NCBI RefSeq assembly: GCF_900163965.1
Contig: NZ_FULE01000007.1
Coordinates: forward strand, 1-45,322
Direction: 5' to 3'
Length of the DNA: 45,322 nucleotides
DNA from: Vibrio ruber DSM 16370
GTDB taxonomy: Bacteria; Pseudomonadota; Gammaproteobacteria; Enterobacterales; Vibrionaceae
The position numbers were made by a program, and so were the translations under genes. Below, piece after piece: positions 8,574-16,324 of this stretch. The first letter of the stretch is position 1, and every line of letters starts with the position of its first letter. The notes under the pieces are model-generated. The model ran no database searches and had not been told where the DNA came from. It saw only the letters and a list, made by a program, of their open reading frames with translations.

Positions 8574-9515
8574 CTAGTCGTCTTTGGTAAACTTATCTTC
8601 ACTAAAATGTTCCAGATCATAAGGTGTCTGCTGGTAAACACAGTAGTTCAGCCAGTTTGAAAACAGCAGGTGTCCGTGGCTGCGCCAGCTGGCGATGGGT
8701 TGATTGTCGGGGTTGTCATTCTGGTAATAGTTCACCGGAATGGTTGGCTCCAAGCCTTCACCCAGATCCCGAATGTACTCACCATGCAGTGTAAAAGCAT
8801 CATATTCAGGATGACCGGTGACAAACACATGACGTTTATCCGGGCTGGTTGCCAGATACATTCCCGCATCTTCTGAAGTGGCAAGGATATCGAGGCTGGT
8901 ATTTTCCCGAATATACTCAACAGGAAAATCAGCATATCTGGAATGAGGGGCGAGAAAAGAGTCATCAAATCCCCGAATCAAAGGGTGAAAATCTTTCTGG
9001 AGAGAATGGGTATAAACCCCGGAAAGTTTCTCTTTACGTGTCAGCTTCGGTAATCCGTAGAGGATATTGAGCCCTGCCTGCACAGCCCAACAAACGTACA
9101 AAGTGGAGGTTACATGATCTCTGGCCCATTGGATGATGGACTCCAGATGCTGCCAGTAGACGACATCTTCAAAAGCAACCAACCCTAGCGGGGCGCCTGT
9201 TATAATTAATCCGTCAAAGTAACGGTCTTTCACCATTTCAAATTGCCGATAGAACGTATCTAAATGTTCTTCGGGCGTGTTACGGCTCGGACGGTTATCG
9301 ATTCGTAATAGTTCAACATCTACCTGGAGTGGGCTGTTAGAAAGCAGACGTAAAAACTGAGTTTCAGTCTCAATTTTTTTAGGCATCAGATTCAGTATCA
9401 GCACTTTGAGTGGTCTGATTTCTTGCGTAGAAGCTCGAGATTCATGCATGACAAAAATGTTCTCATGGAGAAGAACATCAGTTGCTGGAAGTTGATCAGG
9501 AATCTTTATCGGCAC
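8574..9515 (-). CDS. metA: Homoserine O-acyltransferase (MetA)
   Basis: A 313-residue MetA, which acylates homoserine (succinyl-CoA in enterobacteria) in the first committed step of methionine synthesis. Landmarks are [11 protein letters not shown] at the start, [18 protein letters not shown], the catalytic Cys in [14 protein letters not shown], and the His and Glu of the triad in [30 protein letters not shown] closes the fold. Acyl-donor choice (acetyl or succinyl) cannot be settled by eye. The start is a GTG with GAGAG upstream; the family N-terminus begins exactly here. Candidate MetJ boxes lie about 20 bp upstream, fitting repression by S-adenosylmethionine. The gene is monocistronic, with its own terminator. 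Confidence 0.95.
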   Translation of the reverse strand: MPIKIPDQLPATDVLLHENIFVMHESRASTQEIRPLKVLILNLMPKKIETETQFLRLLSNSPLQVDVELLRIDNRPSRNTPEEHLDTFYRQFEMVKDRYFDGLIITGAPLGLVAFEDVVYWQHLESIIQWARDHVTSTLYVCWAVQAGLNILYGLPKLTRKEKLSGVYTHSLQKDFHPLIRGFDDSFLAPHSRYADFPVEYIRENTSLDILATSEDAGMYLATSPDKRHVFVTGHPEYDAFTLHGEYIRDLGEGLEPTIPVNYYQNDNPDNQPIASWRSHGHLLFSNWLNYCVYQQTPYDLEHFSEDKFTKDD

Positions 9516-9533
9516 AATTTACTCTCACAATCA

Positions 9534-9565
9534 ATCTATCTGGACGTCTATACATCTAAACTTAA
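9534..9565 (-). promoter_or_regulatory. Candidate MetJ operator (met boxes) upstream of metA
   Basis: Adjacent 8-bp units relate to the met-box consensus AGACGTCT: GGACGTCT (9542-9549, 7 of 8 matches) and ATACATCT (9550-9557, 6 of 8), with weaker flanking units on each side. MetJ binds tandem arrays of such boxes. The location 20-50 bp before metA is appropriate. Confidence 0.7.
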
Positions 9566-9792
9566 CTGAATCGATCACCGATGTCGAGAAAAATAAAACA
9601 CGCATATGAAAGGATATCTTACGCTCTCATTTTTGAACAATCCTGTTCGTTTCTACTGGATAATGGAATATCGGCAAATCGAAGACAGAAGTCACGGATG
9701 AACACCACAGACAAACGTCAGAGTTGAATGATTAGCTTATCTGTGGTGACAAGAGATGAGATGACAGACAATGGTCAGATTCGAAAACTTGT

Positions 9793-10029
9793 TTATTTAT
9801 GAAAACTGGGACAGAAGAAATCAGCGCGCCATATGAGCTTATGCTTGCCTTTCATCGATAATAAAACGTCTTTGCCTTTCATTTGAGGAAATGCAAGCAA
9901 AGGAGGTAAATCATCGACATCATTAGCGACGGCTTTCGCTTTATAAGCACGGATACAAGTAAAAGTTGAATCTAAATTGTCTACCAGCATCTCATGGGAT
10001 AAACAAATACCTAGCTCATCACGTCTCAT
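9793..10029 (-). CDS. Small hypothetical protein
   Basis: A 78-residue soluble protein that I do not recognise. It starts MRRDELGICLSHEML and ends WRADFFCPSFHK. AAGGA 8 nt before the ATG supports a real start. There is no signal peptide or membrane helix; two Cys and several Lys/Asp patches are visible. About 275 bp separate it from metA downstream and 509 bp from the divergent cheV upstream, so it is probably monocistronic. Function is unknown. Confidence 0.55.
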   Translation of the reverse strand: MRRDELGICLSHEMLVDNLDSTFTCIRAYKAKAVANDVDDLPPLLAFPQMKGKDVLLSMKGKHKLIWRADFFCPSFHK

Positions 10030-10538
10030 TGTATGTTCCTTCTATTTTTGCTCTTCCAATTTTTCCAATGGTGTACCACATACTGTTCGGATGACTTTAA
10101 ATTATAGGAAATAGTTTCAACACCTTCGTATAAAAAGTATACAATCTATATGGCAACACCAATGAAATAAGTCATCATTTCCTTGTGATCTTTGCCAAAA
10201 ATCATGATGAAATTTTTAAAGTTGTTTTCGTGATAACAGCCTCTTGTGTCTGTTGCACGTTTGAGTAAATTAGCTAATGATACTGACGCTGACTTAGCTG
10301 ATGAATTTATTGTTATTTTTCCGAAATCCTGACAATATGAAAGATGAAAGTTTTATGAGATCGGTACACCTCTGATGAAGAGATACTTTTGTTTGAGATG
10401 AAACAATAAGATACTGGTCATATTCTTTCGCTCATTCACCGATAAAATAGCGATACTCGGGTAGATAAGATCTACAATAACAATGTTAAAGTTGCTGTTT
10501 TTACAGCCCGGATCAATCCAGAATAGAAGTAGAGCAGT
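10030..10538. promoter_or_regulatory. Long intergenic region between the small hypothetical gene and cheV
   Basis: These 509 bp contain no convincing gene. At 10487-10513, TAAAG is followed after 14 nt by GCCCGGAT, a partial match to the flagellar sigma-28 pattern TAAAG-N14-GCCGATAA. ACCGATAA at 10438-10445 is a better -10 match but lacks a -35 partner. At 10129-10143 an inverted GTATA/TATAC pair faces the minus-strand gene. The length suggests complex control of cheV; the specific elements are weak. Confidence 0.35.
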
Positions 10539-11519
10539 ATGAGTCATCCAACTAGTACGATCTTGACAGAAAGTGGTACCAATGAACTTGAGATTATCGA
10601 GTTTCATATAGAAAAACGCTTACCTAACGGTGGCACCAAAACTTGTTACTATGGTATTAACGTTGCAAAAGTCCGGGAAGTGATTCAAGTTCCCGAAACA
10701 ACCGATTATCCGAATGCCCAGCCGCATATGATCGGTGTGTTTTCTTCCCGGGAAATATTAACTCCGTTGGTTGATCTGGCTGGTTGGCTTGGTATTCCAA
10801 AGTCACCGGATGTTGAGAGTAAGTTTGTTATCGTGACCGATTTTAACCGGATGACGAATGGGTTCTTAATCGATAGTGTCAGCCGAATTCATCGTATTTC
10901 CTGGAATGATGTTGAATCGCCAAGCCAGTTTCTTGAAGCCGGTGAGCAAGATTGCGTCGTCGCTGTGGTGCGCAAAGAAGGGCACCTGATTATGATTCTG
11001 GATTTTGAAAAAATCATTGCTGATATTAACCCTGAATTGAGTATGGAAAAATATGATATCAGAGTGGATAAGAGCATCGACCTGAATCAGAAAATGGTGA
11101 GCAAAAGAAATGCGAAGACCGTGATGGTTGTGGATGATTCTGCATTCATTCGTAGCCTGATCCAAGATACGCTCAGCTCCGCTGGTTATAATGTCATTGC
11201 TTGTAAGGATGGCGGTGAAGCTTTTGAAAAACTGATGAATATCGAACAAGAAGCAGCGAAAGAAGGTGTTCAGGTCCGGGAGTTGATTGATGCGGTGGTA
11301 ACCGATGTTGAAATGCCCCGTATGGACGGAATGCATTTGGTGAAGCGGTTGAGAGACAATAATTCGTATCGTGATACCCCCATTGTAATGTTCTCTTCTC
11401 TGATGAGTGATGATAACCGTCATAAAGCATTGACACTGGGTGCCAATGATACGATTACCAAACCGGAGATCGGTAGATTGGTGAGCATGATGGATCAGTA
11501 TATTTTTGAAACAGTGTAA
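10539..11519 (+). CDS. cheV: Chemotaxis protein CheV (CheW-REC)
   Basis: A 326-residue CheV. Residues about 15-165 form a CheW-like coupling domain (KTCYYGINVAKVREVIQVPE; MIGVFSSREILTPLVDLAGW). Residues about 185-325 form a receiver domain with VMVVDDSAFIRSLI, phospho-acceptor Asp in VVTDVEMPRMDG, Ser/Thr in VMFSSL and Lys in ITKPEI. CheV couples chemoreceptors to CheA, with coupling tuned by phosphorylation of the receiver domain. It acts at polar receptor arrays. The receiver insert after the third helix (IEQEAAKEGVQVRE) is typical of CheV. It is a single gene away from other che genes. All phosphotransfer residues are intact. Confidence 0.95.
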   Translation: MSHPTSTILTESGTNELEIIEFHIEKRLPNGGTKTCYYGINVAKVREVIQVPETTDYPNAQPHMIGVFSSREILTPLVDLAGWLGIPKSPDVESKFVIVTDFNRMTNGFLIDSVSRIHRISWNDVESPSQFLEAGEQDCVVAVVRKEGHLIMILDFEKIIADINPELSMEKYDIRVDKSIDLNQKMVSKRNAKTVMVVDDSAFIRSLIQDTLSSAGYNVIACKDGGEAFEKLMNIEQEAAKEGVQVRELIDAVVTDVEMPRMDGMHLVKRLRDNNSYRDTPIVMFSSLMSDDNRHKALTLGANDTITKPEIGRLVSMMDQYIFETV

Positions 11520-11608
11520 CCAAACTCAAAGGTGTATATACAGCTGTTCATTCGATGGCGTGTATTTAATCTGTGTTTAGGTGCATCACCGGGGGGTATT
11601 AAACGACG

Positions 11609-12277
11609 ATGCTGAACATCTTTATTATTGTTGTATTGTTAGTCTTGTTCTTTCTTTTTGCGCAGCGCTACATCATTAAAAAAGATGACAGTAAAGAATA
11701 TAGTTATCGACGATTCGGCCCGCTGCTCAACCCTGCTGAGAGTATATTTTACCGGGCATTAATTGAAGCGGTTGGAGAGCAGGGGGTTGTATTTGCTAAA
11801 GTGAATATGGCGCAGTTATTAGTTCCCGCTGGGCTGAAAAAGAAAAAAGATATATTTATTGCCAGCCACAAGATTTCAAAACATAGCTTTCAGTTTGTTG
11901 TTTGTGATCCCAGAACATTTGAAGTACGGGCAGTGATTGAGCTCGATAATGGTAAATCATTGAGTAAGACTAAAATCGAGCGTGAAAAACTGCTGTTGAG
12001 TGTCTGTCGATCTGCCAATATTCCTCTGATTGGAGCGACCATTAAATATAGTTATCAGGTGAGCCGGCTACGGCGGCTTTTAGCTGCTCATATTGATTTG
12101 ATTGAAGCGGATAAAGAAGTTCGTTTTTGCAAAAAATGTGGGAGTCCGATGATCATTCGGGTTGCAACACAAGGTGATTATAAGGGGCGGCGATTCTTTA
12201 CTTGTAGTCGTCAGCCTCACTGTAACTATACAGAGAATTATAATGTTGTTTATGAAGATGATGGCGACGAACGTTAG
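11609..12277 (+). CDS. DUF2726 protein with topoisomerase-type zinc finger
   Basis: 222 residues. An N-terminal hydrophobic helix (residues 2-20) is followed by a DUF2726 region (about 35-150; YRRFGPLLNPAESIFYRALIEAV, VVCDPRTFEVRAVIELDNGKS). This fold is distantly related to restriction-type nucleases. The C-terminus is a C4 zinc ribbon like those of topoisomerase I, with CKKCG followed by FTCSRQPHC and an acidic tail. It may be a membrane-anchored nucleic-acid-binding or nuclease protein. The gene follows cheV by 89 bp with no obvious terminator between, so read-through is possible. GGGGGG upstream of the ATG is a poor ribosome-binding site. Confidence 0.8.
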   Translation: MLNIFIIVVLLVLFFLFAQRYIIKKDDSKEYSYRRFGPLLNPAESIFYRALIEAVGEQGVVFAKVNMAQLLVPAGLKKKKDIFIASHKISKHSFQFVVCDPRTFEVRAVIELDNGKSLSKTKIEREKLLLSVCRSANIPLIGATIKYSYQVSRLRRLLAAHIDLIEADKEVRFCKKCGSPMIIRVATQGDYKGRRFFTCSRQPHCNYTENYNVVYEDDGDER

Positions 12278-12292
12278 TAACTATTTAAGAGC

Positions 12293-13378
12293 TTAAGCTG
12301 ATTTGTACTGTTCAACATCATCTTCAAGCGATGTTTGTGCGTCTGCCTGACATATCCGCACTTGATTCTTCCCATTTTTTTTCGCTTTATAAAGCTCAAT
12401 ATCTGCCAACTTCAGAATGTCAGATAGGTTATCGCCATTACGGTAGCGACAGATCCCGATGCTTAACGTCAACTGTAAACGTTTGTCACCGAAGTTGAAC
12501 AGATGATTGCTGATGGTATGGCGAAGCTTCTCACCGATTTTTTTTGCTTCATTCAAGTCTACGTCAAACAAGGTTATGCAGAATTCTTCTCCGCCAATCC
12601 GAAAGAGATTTTCATCACCGACGATACGGCTGATAATCAGACTGGTTTCGATCAGCACTTTATCACCGATATCATGACCAAACCGATCATTAATCTGCTT
12701 AAAGTAATCGATATCGAGGATCAACAAACTCAGATGCTGTTGTTCTTTTTTAGTACTCGTAAAGCGATGGAATGATGTAGATAGAGATAACCGATTGTGC
12801 GCGCCGGTCAGAGAGTCTCTGGAAGCGAGATACATCAGTGAGTTTTCGATATCGGAGCGATTAGATTCATAAAGGTGCGACACAATCCAAATGCCGATAT
12901 AGCAGAGCACCAGATTAAACATGCTTTCTAACATGCTGTAAGTTTCACTCTGATTCAGCTTCATAATGATTATCGCTGATTGAATTGCCAAAAACAGGCC
13001 ACTGGTATACATACCGTGTTTGATGCCGAGTAATAAGTACAACACGATCGGTGCCAGGCAGCTCCAGACAAACAACCCCTGTGCTATGGGTTGAAAGTAT
13101 GTTCCGACCAACAACATAAACATCAGATAATAGGCGTAATAGAGGATATACCGCTTGGGATACCGTTTTTGTTTGAGTTGGGTATAAATCAAATAAGAAT
13201 AGGCAGACAGAATACACTCAACAAAGGCTAAAAATAGTTCGCTGCGATGAATAACATGGAAGAGAGCAAAGAACAATGCTATCAACGATAAAAATAGACT
13301 GATACCGGAAAGCACAGAAGTTCTGAGCAAGTATGATTTATTAGGTAATCGATCATCCATTTTAAGAGCGTTCTGCAT
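12293..13378 (-). CDS. Membrane-anchored diguanylate cyclase (GGDEF)
   Basis: About 361 residues from ATG 13378; an in-frame TTG at 13426 gives 377. Neither start has a good ribosome-binding site. The N-terminal half has about six transmembrane helices. The C-terminal half is a GGDEF domain: SRDSLTGAHNRLSL, LILDIDYFKQINDRFGHDIGD, active-site GGEEF and ADIELYKAKKNGKNQV. It should make c-di-GMP from two GTP at the inner membrane. The inhibitory RxxD site expected upstream of GGEEF reads VGDE, so product feedback through that site is probably absent. No EAL domain is present. It converges on the DUF2726 gene with a 15-bp gap. Confidence 0.9.
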   Translation of the reverse strand: MQNALKMDDRLPNKSYLLRTSVLSGISLFLSLIALFFALFHVIHRSELFLAFVECILSAYSYLIYTQLKQKRYPKRYILYYAYYLMFMLLVGTYFQPIAQGLFVWSCLAPIVLYLLLGIKHGMYTSGLFLAIQSAIIIMKLNQSETYSMLESMFNLVLCYIGIWIVSHLYESNRSDIENSLMYLASRDSLTGAHNRLSLSTSFHRFTSTKKEQQHLSLLILDIDYFKQINDRFGHDIGDKVLIETSLIISRIVGDENLFRIGGEEFCITLFDVDLNEAKKIGEKLRHTISNHLFNFGDKRLQLTLSIGICRYRNGDNLSDILKLADIELYKAKKNGKNQVRICQADAQTSLEDDVEQYKSA

Positions 13379-13585
13379 ATGTTCTAGCCGATTGACGTAT
13401 GTTACGCAATCATTGTAATACTTCAACTAGTTTTTTGGGTTAATGTCACAAAATTGGACTCATGTTACAATTTACTTCCGTGTAATAAAGAGATGATATT
13501 TAGATGAAGAATGATTCTGATTGCACAAAAAAAATCCATATTGGTGAACTTAAAGGCAATCGATTCATTTTCAGGGAAATTTTTC

Positions 13586-13614
13586 TTGCACAACGTGAAG
13601 ACTGTCGTTAATAT
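13586..13614 (+). promoter_or_regulatory. Strong sigma-70 promoter of the tRNA-Val operon
   Basis: TTGCAC (13586-13591), a 17-bp spacer and TAATAT (13609-13614) form a near-consensus promoter. The C-rich CCTCCCC just after the -10 box resembles the GC-rich discriminator of stringently controlled stable-RNA promoters. The first tRNA begins 20 bp downstream of the -10 box. Confidence 0.85.
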
Positions 13615-13634
13615 CCTCCCCGTTCTTGATTGAT

Positions 13635-13711
13635 GCGTCCGTAGCTCAGTTGGTTAGAGTATCGCCTTGACATGGCGGGGGTCGGTGGTTCGAGTCCACT
13701 CGGACGCACCA
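13635..13711 (+). tRNA. tRNA-Val (anticodon GAC), copy 1
   Basis: A 77-nt cloverleaf with acceptor GCGTCCG/CGGACGC and D-loop AGCTCAGTTGGTTAGAG. The anticodon stem TCGCC/GGCGG encloses TTGACAT, giving anticodon GAC. The T-arm GTTCGAGTC is canonical and the CCA is encoded. It is the first gene of a two-tRNA operon. Confidence 0.97.
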
Positions 13712-13731
13712 TTACAAGAAAACATCATTAT

Positions 13732-13808
13732 GCGTCTGTAGCTCAGTTGGTTAGAGTATCGCCTTGACATGGCGGGGGTCGGTGGTTCGAGTCCACTCAG
13801 ACGCACCA
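13732..13808 (+). tRNA. tRNA-Val (anticodon GAC), copy 2
   Basis: Identical to copy 1 except for one acceptor-stem pair: GCGTCTG/CAGACGC instead of GCGTCCG/CGGACGC. This is a compensated C-G to T-A change. The spacer between copies is 20 bp. The encoded CCA is intact. No clear intrinsic terminator follows. Confidence 0.97.
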
Positions 13809-14654
13809 TATCTGCATTATATTTATTCAAAAAATTTTCCTGCTATACTCATACCTCTCTGTTTTCAGCACCTGCTATCACATTATCACCTGTCATATAT
13901 TTTTGCTTTCGCACTAAATCACGAAGATGCATCACATAAGTTTGCTCACCTAAAACAAGTTTGCTCACCCAAAACGTAGCTCGTTGCGGTGACTGTCGTT
14001 TCGCTGACGTAAAAGTGCGGCCGAAGGAATGACAGTCGGTCTCTGAAATTGAGATATTTGTCACTCAGAATTTGAGACGACAGTATTTTTCCTCTGTTTA
14101 CATCTCAAATACAACAAATGAACAATAGTCAGTGAAGCGTGTATTTGTAAATAAAAAACAAAAAATAAGAGTTAATAGGAACTATCAGGCAGATAATGGT
14201 GTTATTTTATTACATTTTATTAAAAAGAAAGCCAATGATAGAACCATTCAATGGATGAGATAGAATTATCCTATTTCTCTGGTGATTATTTTTATTGATA
14301 ATATGATTGTTAATATTACGGAATATTATCATTTGGTCTTTTAGCGATAGTACCAGTCAGGATTCACTCAATCATTTTTTTATTTGAAGTAATCCTGTGC
14401 ATTTGAAGGGATTGTTACCTCAATAGGGCAATACTCAGATTGTGTTAAGCAATGTGATCAGGAATTTATTTAAACTCCTGTCAGGCTTGAACATTTTCGA
14501 GTGTTGCCTTTTTTTGTTTGTAAAAAATATTAATGATGATCCTAAAACACACATGCTGCTGGTTTCTTAAAGTAATGGCATGTGCATAGCCAATTATATT
14601 TTATTAAATGTCGGCATAGTTCTTAATCGAAAATATGTGTCAATGGAGTTTTTC
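13809..14654. other. Long AT-rich intergenic region without a convincing gene
   Basis: About 846 bp separate the tRNAs from the first sulfatase. Short open frames here (13764-13979 +, 13849-14064 -) have no good start signals and the first overlaps a tRNA. A 19-bp tandem duplication is present near 13938-13975. A TGTGAT half-site near 14451 could belong to a CRP-type site, but its second half is poor. A T7 run near 14510-14517 follows a weak GGC/GCC hairpin. From 14100 to 14580 the base composition is markedly AT-rich, as in acquired or silenced DNA. Confidence 0.6.
13938..13975. repeat. Two 19-bp direct repeats
   Basis: AAGTTTGCTCACCTAAAAC is followed immediately by AAGTTTGCTCACCCAAAAC, with one mismatch. 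No gene context explains it. Confidence 0.85.
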
Positions 14655-16187
14655 ATGAAGAAAACAATATTAGCGACGCTCGTGACGAGTAGTATTTTTT
14701 GTCACGCGATCCCTGCAAATGCTACAGCGATATCCACGAATGAACCCGTGAAGAAGCCCAATGTTGTCGTATTATATCTGGATGATGCAGGGTTTTCTGA
14801 TATCAGTGCCAATGGCGGAAAAGTAACGACTCCGAAGCTGGATGAATTTTCCCGGGCCGGTATCAATTTACAAAGCTTTTATACATCTTCATCGGTGAGT
14901 TCACCTTCCAGAGCCGGATTATTTACCGGTCGGCTTGGTAATCGGACGGGTATGTGGGGAAAACACATGCATGTATTGCTCGACTTCGATAAGGATGGAT
15001 TGCCTCAGAGCGAAACGACACTTGCTGATATATTGGATGACAATGGGTACGACACCGCGCTGTTAGGAAAATGGCACTTGGGTGTCGGAGATCATAATCA
15101 GTTTACACCCACCCGACATGGTTTTGATGAATGGTATGGCATTCCCGGCTCTAATGATATGTTTTACAACAAATTTGATAATCAAAAGAACATTGGTGCT
15201 CTCCATTGTGGTACGCCTGAAGAACGTAAAGCCGCACTTAAAGAACGTGCATCGAAGAAAGCTGATCTGATTGGCAATGATGGGCGGGGCAACCAATCTG
15301 CTTTTGACGTGCCTGTATATCACTCTTATAAAAATAACGGAAAATTTGATGATAATATCACTGGGATTATGAATCAAAGTGAGTTCACACAGGATATAAC
15401 AAACAGAGCCGTCCATTATATAGAAGAGCATAAAGACAATCCGTTCTTCTTATTTGTCTCGTATCCTCAAACCCATGTGCCTTTATTTACCTCTCCCAAA
15501 TTTAAAGGGGTAACGGATACAGCATATGGGGATGTCATGAAAGAAATCGATGACTCCGCAGGTCGAATTCTCAGTGAGCTACACCAGCAGGGATTAGATG
15601 AAGATACTATTGTTATTTTTACATCTGATAATGGGCCATGGCTCGGATATCAGAAGTATGGTGCTTCGGGCTCCGCTTTACCTTACCGTGACGGAAAAGC
15701 AACAACTTATGAAGGGGGTGTGCGAGTTCCTGCGATTATTCGGTGGTCAGGTCATATCAAACCGGGTCATTCGAATGAAATGTTCTCTGCTTTAGATTTC
15801 TTACCGACATTAACCAAATTGACTCATTCCACGTTACCCAATGTCGATCTGGATGGATTCGATATGTCTCTGATGCTATTGCAAGGTAAAGCGTCCCCAA
15901 GGCAAGAAATGCCATATTACTATATGGGCGATTTACAAGCTTTTCGAATGGGAAAATGGAAAATTCATTTCATGACATCCTCACATATGGTTAAGAAAAA
16001 ACTCGACAAACCAGAACTATACAATTTGGATGAAGATATTTCGGAAAAAAATAATGTCGCAGATAAATATCCGGAAATTGTTGCGAAATTAGCAGCGCAA
16101 GCGAATAAATATGATAAATCTATTGGTGGATGGGAAACGCCTCTTTTTGATCTGGATGATCAATATAAAGGGAGTAACTGTAAGTAG
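14655..16187 (+). CDS. Exported Ser-type sulfatase, copy 1
   Basis: 510 residues from ATG 14655, chosen because GGAG lies 6 nt upstream and a Sec signal peptide begins there (MKKTILATLVTSS, cleavage after ANA or close by). Family S1 sulfatase motifs are present: metal-binding VLYLDDAGFSD, active site SSPSRAGLFTG, GKWHLGVGDH, and the Asn/Asp pair in FTSDNGPW. The residue to be converted to formylglycine is Ser, not Cys, so maturation would need an anSME/AtsB-type radical-SAM enzyme before export; none is encoded in this window. The sulfated substrate is unknown (algal polysaccharide or aryl sulfate are possible). The gene lies 137 bp upstream of a second sulfatase. Confidence 0.9.
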   Translation: MKKTILATLVTSSIFCHAIPANATAISTNEPVKKPNVVVLYLDDAGFSDISANGGKVTTPKLDEFSRAGINLQSFYTSSSVSSPSRAGLFTGRLGNRTGMWGKHMHVLLDFDKDGLPQSETTLADILDDNGYDTALLGKWHLGVGDHNQFTPTRHGFDEWYGIPGSNDMFYNKFDNQKNIGALHCGTPEERKAALKERASKKADLIGNDGRGNQSAFDVPVYHSYKNNGKFDDNITGIMNQSEFTQDITNRAVHYIEEHKDNPFFLFVSYPQTHVPLFTSPKFKGVTDTAYGDVMKEIDDSAGRILSELHQQGLDEDTIVIFTSDNGPWLGYQKYGASGSALPYRDGKATTYEGGVRVPAIIRWSGHIKPGHSNEMFSALDFLPTLTKLTHSTLPNVDLDGFDMSLMLLQGKASPRQEMPYYYMGDLQAFRMGKWKIHFMTSSHMVKKKLDKPELYNLDEDISEKNNVADKYPEIVAKLAAQANKYDKSIGGWETPLFDLDDQYKGSNCK

Positions 16188-16324
16188 TATATGAATATAA
16201 CAATCATATGATTTTTCTTGATGAGTTTTCTTATGGATAGGAATGAATCTATATGAATCAATGACTGTGAATTGAATCGGATCATTGTTCGTTAAACTCA
16301 AATTTGAAATGAAAAGGAATAACC

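Noticed and set aside
13504..13611. A 35-codon frame just before the tRNA genes.
   Set aside because: It overlaps the tRNA promoter (its stop codon lies in the -10 box), has only a weak ribosome-binding site and no recognisable features.
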